Assembly: GCA_963663145.1 (NCBI GenBank)
Contig: OY760134.1
Span: 2,666,001 to 2,730,000 of the forward strand
DNA: 64,000 nt
DNA from: Azotimanducus sp963663145
GTDB taxonomy: Bacteria; Pseudomonadota; Gammaproteobacteria; Pseudomonadales; Azotimanducaceae
Reading direction: 5' to 3'
Part shown: positions 44,256-52,321 of the stretch, piece by piece
Layout of the letters: every line of letters starts with the position of its first letter
Position numbering within the stretch: the stretch's first letter is position 1
Notes under the pieces: model-generated
Told to the model about the DNA's origin: nothing
The model's input: only the letters and a program-made list of their open reading frames with translations
The model's database searches: none
Program-made: the position numbers and the translations under genes

Positions 44256-45314
44256 CTATTTCAATGAATACCAGACCCCACGGCCAGCACCGTGTCGCTC
44301 CAATTGATCGGCCACAGACAAGGACCGAATGTGGTCCTTGATGGTGTTCCGGCTCCGCCCGGTGGCGGATACCGCCAATGCCACCGTCAGCCTGCCATGC
44401 TCCCTGCAGAGTTCAAGTAGCTGTTGCGACAATTCGGGCAAGCTTCCCAAAGCCAAGCGCTCGCGCTCCAGTTTTGTTTCCAGCCGCTCCTTTTGCGCGG
44501 CCAATGAGCGCAGGAAAAAGCCGAGCCAGGGCTGCCAGTCAGGACTTGTCCTACGAATGGTTTGCTGGGTTTGCCGCAGGGCCGAATAATACTTGTCCTT
44601 CGATTGCTCGATCACGCTTTCGAGCGAACTGAAAGGAACATACGCATAGCCGGCCCGCAGCAGCAGCAAGGTGGTGAGAATGCGGGACAAGCGCCCGTTG
44701 CCATCTTGGAAAGGATGGATTTGTAGAAAAGTCACGACGAAAATCGCGATCACAATTAGTCGGTGATGATCGTCGGACTCAAGCTGTGCACGGGTCCAAT
44801 CGACCAGTTCCCGCGTTAGTCGAGGTGTATCAAACGGAGATGCCGTCCTGAATACCACTCCCAAGCTGTTCCCATCCGGGCCGAAGGCTTCAAGGTGGTT
44901 GTCCAGTGTCTTGTATTCGCCTCGATGACGCGCGTCCTTCGCCGAGTGCCCGAGCAGAACCTGATGCAAGTGTTTGATGTGGTTTTCGGTCAGGTCGATC
45001 TCGGGCCAGGAGTCGAATACGAGATCCATGGCGGCGGCGCAGCCCGCCACTTCCTGTTCATCGCGTGAAGCGACTGTCGTAACGTCCAACCTTGATAGCA
45101 GGCGCCCGACTTCAGCGTCGGACAAGCTCGCCCCCTCAATTCGGGTCGAAGAGCCGATGCTCCCGATGGTGGCCACACGCCGCAGCGAAGCCAATCGATC
45201 AGGCGCAATCCGCCCGATCGCCACCCAAGCGCCCTTGAACTCGTCAAGAGCGGCGATGAGCCGCAAGAATTCGGGCGTTATCCTCAAAGTGTCCGTTTCC
45301 ACTTGATCGCCCAC
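44256..45314 (-). CDS. Fic-domain protein with C-terminal winged helix
   Basis: 352 residues from a GTG. The inhibitory helix motif is SSTRIEGASLSDAEV (around residues 51-65) and the Fic active site is HPFQDGNGRLSRILTTLLLL (around 198-217), with the catalytic His and ATP-binding residues intact. The C-terminal ~80 residues form a wHTH-like region (GRLTVALAVSATGRSRNTIK). Such proteins AMPylate targets and are kept inactive by the N-terminal glutamate (class II). It lies between two directly repeated hicB genes. Confidence 0.93.
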   Translation of the reverse strand: MGDQVETDTLRITPEFLRLIAALDEFKGAWVAIGRIAPDRLASLRRVATIGSIGSSTRIEGASLSDAEVGRLLSRLDVTTVASRDEQEVAGCAAAMDLVFDSWPEIDLTENHIKHLHQVLLGHSAKDARHRGEYKTLDNHLEAFGPDGNSLGVVFRTASPFDTPRLTRELVDWTRAQLESDDHHRLIVIAIFVVTFLQIHPFQDGNGRLSRILTTLLLLRAGYAYVPFSSLESVIEQSKDKYYSALRQTQQTIRRTSPDWQPWLGFFLRSLAAQKERLETKLERERLALGSLPELSQQLLELCREHGRLTVALAVSATGRSRNTIKDHIRSLSVADQLERHGAGRGVWYSLK

Positions 45315-45370
45315 CCATTTCTATATCCAATTCCATCCAATTTTAACAGCAAAGGCACACATACGATGTT

Positions 45371-45649
45371 TTATCCATTCGCATCCATTTGCATCCAATA
45401 CATCGTCTCGCCTAACAGTCGATGGGACATCGCTTCGACCATGTTTTGGCGAGACGATGGCTTGGCTAAATCCACGCCTTCGCGAATGGTGGCGGCGATG
45501 AGTTCCCTGAGCAGATCCTTGGCTTCGGCGAGTGCCTCCTCAAGGCACGCTCCGTCTGTGACACCCCAGCCGAAATCAGGAAAGGTAACAACGTAACGGC
45601 CGTCTTCATCGCGCTCGACTTGGGCGGGATATGTGTGGCAATCCGACAT
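45371..45649 (-). CDS. hicB: HicB-type orphan antitoxin, copy 2
   Basis: 92 residues from the ATG at 45649, chosen by analogy with copy 1; the frame is open upstream to 45919 through unrelated sequence. DCHTYPAQVERDEDGRYVVT then FPDFGWGVTDGACLEEAL is the HicB fold. The C-terminal extension (SRQNMVEAMSHRLLGETMYW) is absent from copy 1. No hicA is adjacent. Confidence 0.78.
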   Translation of the reverse strand: MSDCHTYPAQVERDEDGRYVVTFPDFGWGVTDGACLEEALAEAKDLLRELIAATIREGVDLAKPSSRQNMVEAMSHRLLGETMYWMQMDANG

Positions 45650-45677
45650 GACAGTATTTCCTTCAGAGTTTATGGCC
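45455..45677 (-). repeat. 223-bp direct repeat, copy 2 (hicB segment)
   Basis: Partner of 43978-44200. The left inverted repeat of the IS481-like element begins five bases beyond its right edge. Confidence 0.8.
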
Positions 45678-45681
45678 AGCG

Positions 45682-47259
45682 TTGTCCAATAAGAACATGA
45701 TCGTGAATAATGGAGACTCGGCAACTTAAGCCGTTGGGGGCCTAGGGAATCCACGAACGTTGGCAAAAGTGTGGGGCAATGGTAGCCGATCGGGCATCGA
45801 CAAGTTCGCGGAACTGGCGACCCGGCCGGTACCAGCAACAAAAAATTCGGTGATAATTTAAAAAAATTCCCCGGTTCTGGCGAGAGCATTGCGCCCTTCG
45901 CAGCGGAGCGGGGCGCCATGCGGTCCCGGAGCGGCGGTTCAGGCCACCCTGCCGGAGAAGAGCTTCCTGAAGAGCGCGGCGCGTTCGCGCGCGACCCGCC
46001 CGGCGGCCTCGATGTCGATCTCGGCGCGCGCCTCCGCGTCGAGCTGTTCGAATGTGACGCCCGGCTTGAGGAACCTCGCCGCGTCCGGGATGCGCCTGAG
46101 GGCCTCGTAGGGCGTGGCCACCAGCGAGGCCGGGTAGTGGCGCCTGGTCTTCCCCCTCGCGTCGGTTCGCGGCTCCGGGAACAGGCAGGGCCGGTGGAAG
46201 TTCAGGAAGGGGGAGAGGATGTCGCGGGTGAATTCATGGACGAGCCCGGCGCGCCCGGCCGGGATGTGCTCGTGACCGAGGTGGGCCCGGATGACGCTGC
46301 CGTTCTTGCTCTCGACGAGTCCGTTGTCATTGCTGTGCCGGGGCCTCGACTTGGTGAACTCGGCGTCCAGCCTGGAGAGCATGGCCGCGACCCGGCGGTT
46401 GATGAACTCCGAGCCGTTGTCCGAGTGGAAGCCCCTGATCACAAAGGGAAAAAGATCGATCAGGTCCCCCAGCACCGGGATCGTGTGGTTCTCCGAGATC
46501 GTCGGCACCGAGCCCACGAACTCGAACTGGGTGACCGTGTCCACCAGGTTGATGATGTACACCCCCTTGACCCTGTTCAGGTCCCCCTGGTGGACCGTGT
46601 CCACGCGCAGGTACCCAGGCTCCCCGTTCGGATCCGGCGCCCCGCGCTCGCCGATCTGGTTCGCGACCGGGCGCGTGCGGTCGGGCGTGGTGTGCTTCGA
46701 GGTGTAGGTCCGCGAGCGGCGCAGGTTGTGGATGTGGCTCGCGGAGATCGAGGCGAGCCGCTCGTACTCCGCCTTCCCGAACTCGTTGAACTGCCGGCGG
46801 AAGACATGCGCCATGGCCTTCCCGGACATGCGGCCGAAGGCGATGTCCGCGCGCGTGTACACCCGCTCGAACGGCCGGCCGCTGTTCGACGCCCGCAGGT
46901 CGCGCACGCGGCCCGTCTCCGCGTATTGCCGGATGCGCCTTCCCATCTGCGCCGTCGACAGCCCCGTCACGAACTGGATGAAGTCGCGCAGCACCCCCTT
47001 CTCGGCTCGGCCAAGGCGCCGGTAGCCGAACCTGTCCAGCACCCATCCGATGAACTCGCACGCCGACTCCCGGTCCAGCGCCCGACATTCGAGAACGCCG
47101 CCGCCCTCCACAATGCCGCGCATCTCCTCTATCGTCTTCACCCGACGCAGGTTGATATCCACAATCATCCTCCAATAATCGCGGATTCACCCCCCCCCCT
47201 TCACGATCATGTAGCGTTGGAATCACTCCTTCTCTTCACGATCATGTAGCGTTGGACAA
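45682..47259 (-). mobile_element. IS481-like insertion sequence
   Basis: About 1.58 kb. The left end (45682-45707) and the right end (47235-47259, inverted) share TTGTCCAA and ACATGATCGTGAA around a 4-5-base variable core. A further direct copy of the inner 22 bases of the right end sits at 47200-47221, probably an extra transposase-binding site. The non-coding stretch 45708-45938 inside the left end has no gene. No target duplication was recognised. Confidence 0.72.
45939..47168 (-). CDS. DDE (rve) integrase-type transposase, IS481-like
   Basis: 409 residues. An N-terminal helix-turn-helix region (DFIQFVTGLSTAQMGRRIRQ) is followed by the rve catalytic core with Asp in YLRVDTVHQGDLNRVKG, Asp in GFHSDNGSEFINRRVAAMLS and Glu in SNDNGLVESKNGSVIRAHLG, all intact. 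A long GC-rich C-terminus follows. It appears complete and, unlike the other transposases here, undamaged. Long opposite-strand frames in this region are composition artefacts. Confidence 0.87.
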   Translation of the reverse strand: MIVDINLRRVKTIEEMRGIVEGGGVLECRALDRESACEFIGWVLDRFGYRRLGRAEKGVLRDFIQFVTGLSTAQMGRRIRQYAETGRVRDLRASNSGRPFERVYTRADIAFGRMSGKAMAHVFRRQFNEFGKAEYERLASISASHIHNLRRSRTYTSKHTTPDRTRPVANQIGERGAPDPNGEPGYLRVDTVHQGDLNRVKGVYIINLVDTVTQFEFVGSVPTISENHTIPVLGDLIDLFPFVIRGFHSDNGSEFINRRVAAMLSRLDAEFTKSRPRHSNDNGLVESKNGSVIRAHLGHEHIPAGRAGLVHEFTRDILSPFLNFHRPCLFPEPRTDARGKTRRHYPASLVATPYEALRRIPDAARFLKPGVTFEQLDAEARAEIDIEAAGRVARERAALFRKLFSGRVA

Positions 47260-47518
47260 GACTCATATTTAGTCCTCTTAGTTCCTTTTGGTCCGCGCAC
47301 TTTCCCGACCAATACGAGTAGATTGGCAATCCTACCGCCACTAGGAACAGCCAAACACACTCGACAACCACTAAGGGGGAATCCCACTTCACTTTGACGA
47401 TAGCATTGGCTGCGTCATTGGCATACTGGGCAAAGGCCGACTCAACCCCGGCAAGCCCCATGAGCAGTGCAGCCCCGCACACTAGTATCGTCCAGAATCC
47501 TCGAACAATTTCCATCAT
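47207..47518 (-). CDS. Small membrane protein whose 3' end lies in the IS terminus
   Basis: 103 residues with two hydrophobic segments (GFWTILVCGAALLMGLAGVE and VVECVWLFLVAVGLPIYSYW) and no recognised family. The last ~18 residues (VQRYMIVKRRSDSNAT) are encoded by the right inverted repeat region of the IS481-like element, so the original C-terminus was probably replaced on insertion. Confidence 0.55.
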   Translation of the reverse strand: MMEIVRGFWTILVCGAALLMGLAGVESAFAQYANDAANAIVKVKWDSPLVVVECVWLFLVAVGLPIYSYWSGKCADQKELRGLNMSLVQRYMIVKRRSDSNAT

Positions 47519-48087
47519 GTCCTATTTCGGCATCCCATCAGTCTTTCGGTTTGAACGAATGATAGCAGTTTCCCAGTCTCACTCGGCACAGAAGGATTCA
47601 GCGGTGTACGGTTGCGTTGGATCAGGCTCAGCTGCTCCTTTCGTTTCTAGGATGCACGGCAGCGCACGCAGACCCCTCACCCCGCGTGCAACCAGCAGTG
47701 CCTAGCACTAAAGAGTGATACCCAATTCGCTCCATACCGTCCCACCACTTGCACCGCATTCCACTGCGGTGTAATTGCTTGCCGCTCGCGTAGCGGGCTA
47801 TCGCCCAAAGCGTACGAATTGTGGGGGGCTTGACACTCGCGTTTAGTTCACCCAACAACTGCGGACAGCTGTGCGCCCCTGGCTGCACCGGATTACATTT
47901 GGTTTCAAAATCAAAGATTCCCGTGGGAGCATGTTGAGCGGGCATGCTCTCCTTTGAATGAGAGGTGAGGCTAGCTATACTACATCGGACGACCCTGTAT
48001 GAAGTGCGATTCCTAGACGCTTGTGACGACAGCGAACGGACGGGAAGCCCGCTTTGTCTTCAATATTCGCCGGACTATTGCTTGATC
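47519..48087 (+). other. Intergenic region without a supported gene
   Basis: About 570 bases with only short open frames and no family similarity on either strand. One short GC-rich inverted motif (CCGCTCGCGTAGCGGG near 47782) is the only structure seen. It may hold the promoters of the flanking divergent genes. Confidence 0.5.
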
Positions 48088-48987
48088 ATGAACAACGCAA
48101 TCGCTGTTCTCAACATCTTGGCGTGGCCGTTAACCGTTCTCGCCATTGTTTGGACTGTGAGGAAACCACTCGCGTCGTTGCTTCCATCCATTCAAAAGAT
48201 AAGATTTCGAGACCTAGAAGTCCAATTCTCAAGATTTCTACAACAGACATCGGACGAGTTTTCCAGAGCCGCCGACATCAGAGTCGACGGAGATCCTTCA
48301 GACCAGAGACTGTTGGATGCACTCAAACTCTCTCCGGACCGAGCTGTACTGGCCGCATGGAATGCGCTGGAGAGCTGCGCGAGAGAAAAGGTTGAGGGCT
48401 TACTTCCCGATGACGAGTCTTTCAAAAGTCCACTGAAACGGCCACTTGACTACTTGGAGTTCAAGGGCGCACTAACTCCAGCCACTGCTAGGACAATTCG
48501 TGACTTGCAATCACTACGAAATCAGGTTGCCCATTTCGGCGAGGATTTGGTAGTCAGAGGAAACGCCGTTCGGTATGTCAGTGTCGCTGAAGGAATTCTA
48601 AAGGTTATAGATAGCATTACTGGATTGCCAAAAGTGAAGCTAACTGCCGTCACACTGCTAATTCTGGTATTAACCAGTCTGATTGACTCAAAACAGTACG
48701 AAGACATTACGATTGATGAGGTATACAAATGGATCAGAAACGAAACAGTCATACCATCTCTTTCCAGAAGAACTAAGGGGCGCGCCGACCTAAGCAATTA
48801 CGGCGCTGACGGACCATATCCAAACTTCGCGCGGTTTTACCACGATCAGATGAAGCGACTATATGATGCATATGGTGGAGATCACCGTAGGAAGTGGGGG
48901 GTCGAGAACAACGGACTTTGCCTGTTATTGGCTTGGACAAATGAGCTGATTCAACAAGGATCGGGTTGGCACCCGGATGAGATGTGA
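48088..48987 (+). CDS. Membrane-anchored HEPN-like protein, unknown function
   Basis: 299 residues from the ATG at 48088; the frame is open to 47965 without likely coding sequence. An N-terminal membrane anchor (VLNILAWPLTVLAIVWTVRK) is followed by a short coiled segment (QFSRFLQQTSDEFSRAADIR) and a helical domain with TARTIRDLQSLRNQVAHFGE. RNQVAH fits the RxxxxH motif of HEPN-type RNases and DUF4145-like domains. A second hydrophobic stretch (LTAVTLLILVLTSLI) and a soluble C-terminal region follow. The HEPN reading is inference from one motif and the surrounding helices. Base composition is lower in GC than in core genes, suggesting transfer. Confidence 0.6.
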   Translation: MNNAIAVLNILAWPLTVLAIVWTVRKPLASLLPSIQKIRFRDLEVQFSRFLQQTSDEFSRAADIRVDGDPSDQRLLDALKLSPDRAVLAAWNALESCAREKVEGLLPDDESFKSPLKRPLDYLEFKGALTPATARTIRDLQSLRNQVAHFGEDLVVRGNAVRYVSVAEGILKVIDSITGLPKVKLTAVTLLILVLTSLIDSKQYEDITIDEVYKWIRNETVIPSLSRRTKGRADLSNYGADGPYPNFARFYHDQMKRLYDAYGGDHRRKWGVENNGLCLLLAWTNELIQQGSGWHPDEM

Positions 48988-49681
48988 CCGGGCCTACCCT
49001 TTCTACTACAACGGTCGATCGGACCATACTGGGACCGCGACTTAGTTCACTTTTGTAGCAATCAATTGGGAAAAGATAGGCTCAGCAGTCTTGAGTTGTT
49101 CGAGCCAATTTCGACGGAGCGCCCCTCTTCTTTGGTGCAGAAAGTTGGAATTTGATCTGCGGACAAGAAATATGACGCGCTAGATTGCTCTCCCGAAGCA
49201 GTATTGAAACTCTATGACTCCAAGAAAACGGGCGTACTAACGCAATTGTCCTGTTGTCTGTGTATCGTGCCAAACGAATTGTGACAATGCCTTCAAGTCC
49301 GTCTCACACTTTCGCCACCACCAACCCACTCGGGTTCGACTGTGATCCCGTTTGTGTTGCGATTCCTCCTAAGCCACTGAACGTCGCCCTCGTACGCGCC
49401 AGCGGTGCAATGTCCCTACGACCTTGGATTCCCAATGAACTAGGGGGATCGGCGAGTTCACGCACCCGCGTGGTGGCCCAAGTCACTCTCGGGTCAGTGA
49501 AATCCAACCGAGGATTGGTCAACCGGTTTGCGGTTCAGGCGACGCGGCGCTCCCAAGAGACCAATAGGGCATCCAAGTGACCGTTTCTTGGTGATCCAAT
49601 CCCGATTGCGCGCCCCCTTTAACAACACGAGCTTGACCAAGGTTGCCGTACACTGCTCGGGAAACCCGACGAGATCGAGAG
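48988..49681 (+). other. Intergenic region without a supported gene
   Basis: About 690 bases. Open frames on both strands are short and lack ribosome-binding sites or family similarity. I see no RNA gene, long repeat or IS end. Confidence 0.5.
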
Positions 49682-50599
49682 ATGCAAGATAAGAGTTCTC
49701 CAAACCGCGAACAACTGGCGAGACAGTGTTTCAAAGAGCTAACGAACGTTGCGCAATGCGGCAAGACTGTTACCTATGAAGAACTCGGCAAAATTACTGA
49801 TGCCGGTGCAGGTTTCTTCCGCACATTGCCCCCCGCTTTGGAACTGCTCTGGCACTGGTGCGAACAAGAAGGACTTCCACACATCAACGCTTTGGTCGTT
49901 AACAAGAATAGCGGAGTCCCCGGAGATGGTTACCAGCCATCGCGGCCAACATCGGAGAAAGGGTGGCAAAAGGTATGGCGAGAAGTGCATTGCTTCGACT
50001 GGAGCACAGTCGCCTACGGAACAGCAGATATGAGTGTTGCGAGCGTTTATCCGAAATTCCCAGTCGAAGTTGTCGGATTCACTTACTGTAACAGCCTGCA
50101 TCTAACCAGACGGATTGAAGCAGTCAAGACCCGACGCGGCGCGGACGCAAAGTACATCGTCAGCAAACCGTTCACTGTAAAAGTTGATTTACAGTTGGAA
50201 AATGAGGTGCGTTCACATGATATCCATGTGCCGACGGGATATAAGTCCGACCTAGCATCGGTACCGCGAGGTCTTCGCTGGGTAGTTGGTAGGGCGGGGC
50301 CTCATCTTGAAGCATGCGTGGTTCATGATTGGTTGTACGAGGCTTGGGTTGCCAGCAATCAAATGCCACAGAAAGAGATGAAGCAATTTGCGGACGATGT
50401 TTTGGAAGCGGGAATGCGAGAGGCGAAAGTGAACAAAGCGATCATCCGGATCATTTCCGTTGCAGTTAGGACATTTGGAGGAAAGGACTTTCGGAACGGT
50501 CGAACAGCTCTCCAATTTTCTATGAGCGACATTTTTGCTCGGAGCGATGAGTTCGAATCGTGTTGCGCGGGTCAAGTTAAAAAAACAATTGCAGGATAG
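49682..50599 (+). CDS. DUF1353-containing protein with an unknown N-terminal domain
   Basis: 305 residues from the ATG at 49682. Residues 1-~135 contain CGKTVTYEELGKITDAGAGF, LPHINALVVNKNSGVPGDGY and a closing WREVHCFDWS, a pattern I have seen as a stand-alone domain of unknown role. The second half has the DUF1353 signature: HDIHVPTGYKSDLASVPRGL then RWVVGRAGPHLEACVVHDWL, with conserved Asp and His residues. DUF1353 occurs in phage and mobile-element proteins. The arrangement looks like a domain fusion in an accessory gene. Confidence 0.65.
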   Translation: MQDKSSPNREQLARQCFKELTNVAQCGKTVTYEELGKITDAGAGFFRTLPPALELLWHWCEQEGLPHINALVVNKNSGVPGDGYQPSRPTSEKGWQKVWREVHCFDWSTVAYGTADMSVASVYPKFPVEVVGFTYCNSLHLTRRIEAVKTRRGADAKYIVSKPFTVKVDLQLENEVRSHDIHVPTGYKSDLASVPRGLRWVVGRAGPHLEACVVHDWLYEAWVASNQMPQKEMKQFADDVLEAGMREAKVNKAIIRIISVAVRTFGGKDFRNGRTALQFSMSDIFARSDEFESCCAGQVKKTIAG

Positions 50600-51190
50600 A
50601 TTCCCCGCAATAGTTCCGCGCGCGTGCTTTAGTTTCAAGCACACTTGATAAGTAGAGAATTCGTGATCGACTCGTGGATAGAGCGTCAAGATGCTGGTCG
50701 GTACGACTGAATTAGCTCAGGTCTGGTACCGGATTTTCCGATGGTTGTTGCGATGGATGATGGGGACAGAAAATAGTGAAGTTGTTTCTGTGCGGGGTCG
50801 CTTCATATTTCGCCAGCATGAATGTGTTAGTGCTTGGTGGATAGTTTGCACTGGTTAGCATGAGTCACAATCTCACCGCCTGGAGCGAATCTGCTCCAGA
50901 CTTGCACTTGACATCAGTTAGGTTGGGGTTGGTCTTATTGGAGACTTGCATTGCGATCCATACGCTTCGGCATCTCCGAAAGAGGGTGCAGCCAAGCATA
51001 GACTACTTGGACAAGGGGATGTCTTGCGAAACGCCCTCGATTCTGGCGAAGTCTCTGTTTCACCGAGCAATTCACTACGAATTAAACGTTTGCACGCGGC
51101 ATTCACAAAAGGTGCCTGCTCGACGCAACGCTGCTCGCTGCGCCAAGGTAGCCGAACCTCAATTGTTTCGCGTAGCGGCCAAGCAGACTA
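50600..51190 (+). other. Intergenic region without a supported gene
   Basis: About 590 bases up to the IS5-like element. One open frame (50860-51207) runs into the IS end and has no family similarity. No RNA gene or repeat was recognised. Confidence 0.5.
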
Positions 51191-52044
51191 GGGCCTGTTC
51201 ACACTAATTGGGGATATCATGGTATCCTTCGTTTCGTTGTCTTTTGCCGGAAAAGTGGAGGGTTGTCAAGCGCATGGAAATCACGGAGGCACAATTCGAG
51301 CGGATCGCCCCCCTGCTTCCGAAGCAGCGGGGAAACGTCAAGGTGTCGAACCTGCAGGTCGTCAACGCAATCCTCCACGTGGCCGAGCACGGCTGCAAGT
51401 GGCGCGGCCTGCCGGCGCGGTTCGGCAACTGGCACACGATCTACACGCGGATGAGCCGCTGGGCCGGGGGCGGCGTGCTGGACCGGGTGTTCGAGCAGCT
51501 CCAGCGGGACCAGCTGGTGCGCATCAGGGTCGAGGCGCTCGGCCTGGACAGCACCAGCGTCAAGGTGCACCCGGACGGCACGGGGGCCCGAAAAAAAACG
51601 GCGCGCAGTCCATCGGCAAGTCCGGCGGCGGATGGAACACCAAAATTCATATGGTTGCCGCGGATGCCCGAACGGCGGTCGCCTTCGCCCTCTCCCCCGG
51701 CAACGCGCACGACGCTCCGGAGGGCCGCAGGCTCATGAGCCAACTGGAGAGGCCCGCCAACGCCCCGGCGCTCGTCATGGACAAGGCCTGCGAGGACAAC
51801 GCCACCCGCCAGCTGGCCCCCGACCTCGGCTTCGACCCCGTCGTCCCGCCGAAGAGCAGCCGCGTCGATCCCTAGGAGTACAACCGGGAGCTGTACAAGC
51901 GGCGCAACGAGGTCGAGCGGCTCTTCCGGCGCCTCAAGGGCTTCCGGCGCATCTTCTCCCGCTTCGAGAAGCTCGACGTCATGTTCCCCGGCTTCATCGT
52001 CTTCGCGCTCATCGTTGAGGCACTGCGATAGTGTTAACACGCCC
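51191..52044 (+). mobile_element. IS5-family (IS427-like) insertion sequence
   Basis: 854 bp. The left end GGGCCTGTTCACACTA (51191-51206) and inverted right end (52029-52044) match with two substitutions. The element is flanked by TA on both sides, consistent with the TA target duplication of this group. It holds one transposase gene in two frames, here damaged. Confidence 0.85.
51274..52031 (+). pseudogene. IS5-family transposase: -1 frameshift signal plus nonsense mutation
   Basis: OrfA from ATG 51274 encodes MEITEAQFERIAPLLPKQRG and the DDE start ALGLDSTSVKVHPDGTGARK. At 51591-51597 a run of A (A AAA AAA in the zero frame) allows the -1 shift usual for the IS427 group. Reading then continues as KNGAQSIGKSGGGWNTKIHM, AFALSPGNAHDAPEGRRLMS and the rest of the catalytic domain. 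An in-frame TAG at 51873-51875 interrupts RVDP-x-EYNRELYKRRNE, where family members usually have Trp. The remainder (VERLFRRLKGFRRIFSRFEK) runs to a TAG at 52029-52031. The frameshift is normal for the group; the amber codon is probably inactivating. Confidence 0.85.
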
Positions 52045-52160
52045 TAGATGAATCCGAACGCTCGACATCAACCGCCTTGACGCTTCACTTGGGGGAGTGA
52101 ATCTTGGTGTGAGCGAGTTTTTGGTGGCAGCGAGTTGGTGTTGGCGAGCTGTTCACGAAC

Positions 52161-52189
52161 TTGACATGGACCTGCCACTGTGAGATTTT
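52161..52189 (+). promoter_or_regulatory. Possible sigma-70 promoter of the riboswitch-TonB receptor unit
   Basis: TTGACA (52161-52166), then 17 bases, then GATTTT (52184-52189), a partial -10. The distance would place the transcript start about 30 bases before the riboswitch aptamer. Confidence 0.35.
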
Positions 52190-52224
52190 GGAAAAGCTGC
52201 GCTGGATTTGATCATCCTGTGCGG

Positions 52225-52321
52225 CATGAGACCTGAGGGGCGGCGTTTGCCTGAGATGTTCGCCGATTGGCGGCAAACCCTTGGAACCTGAACCAGATAA
52301 TGCTGGCGGAGGAACAGGCCT
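52225..52321 (+). promoter_or_regulatory. TPP (THI-box) riboswitch
   Basis: All hallmark parts are present in order: GGGG region (52237-52240), CTGAGA (52251-52256), ACCCTTGGAACCTGA (52277-52291), ATAATGC (52297-52303) and the closing GCGGAGGAACAGG. P1 can form between AGACCTG (52230-52236) and CAGGCCT (52315-52321) with one mismatch. The Shine-Dalgarno GGAGGA (52308-52313) is inside the conserved 3' part of the aptamer, eight bases before the ATG at 52322. Thiamine pyrophosphate binding would therefore hide the ribosome site and lower translation. Confidence 0.9.

Noticed and set aside
45918..47249. 443-residue frame opposite the IS481-like transposase
   Set aside because: It is the mirror of a GC-rich coding gene with intact DDE motifs on the other strand; the translation is low-complexity.
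50860..51207. 115-residue frame upstream of the IS5-like element
   Set aside because: It has no ribosome-binding site or family similarity and runs into the IS terminus.
17529..52031. Amber codons as evidence for genome-wide TAG recoding
   Set aside because: Several intact genes here end in TAG at the expected family length, such as those ending at 4771, 25353, 27050 and 27717, so TAG works as a normal stop.
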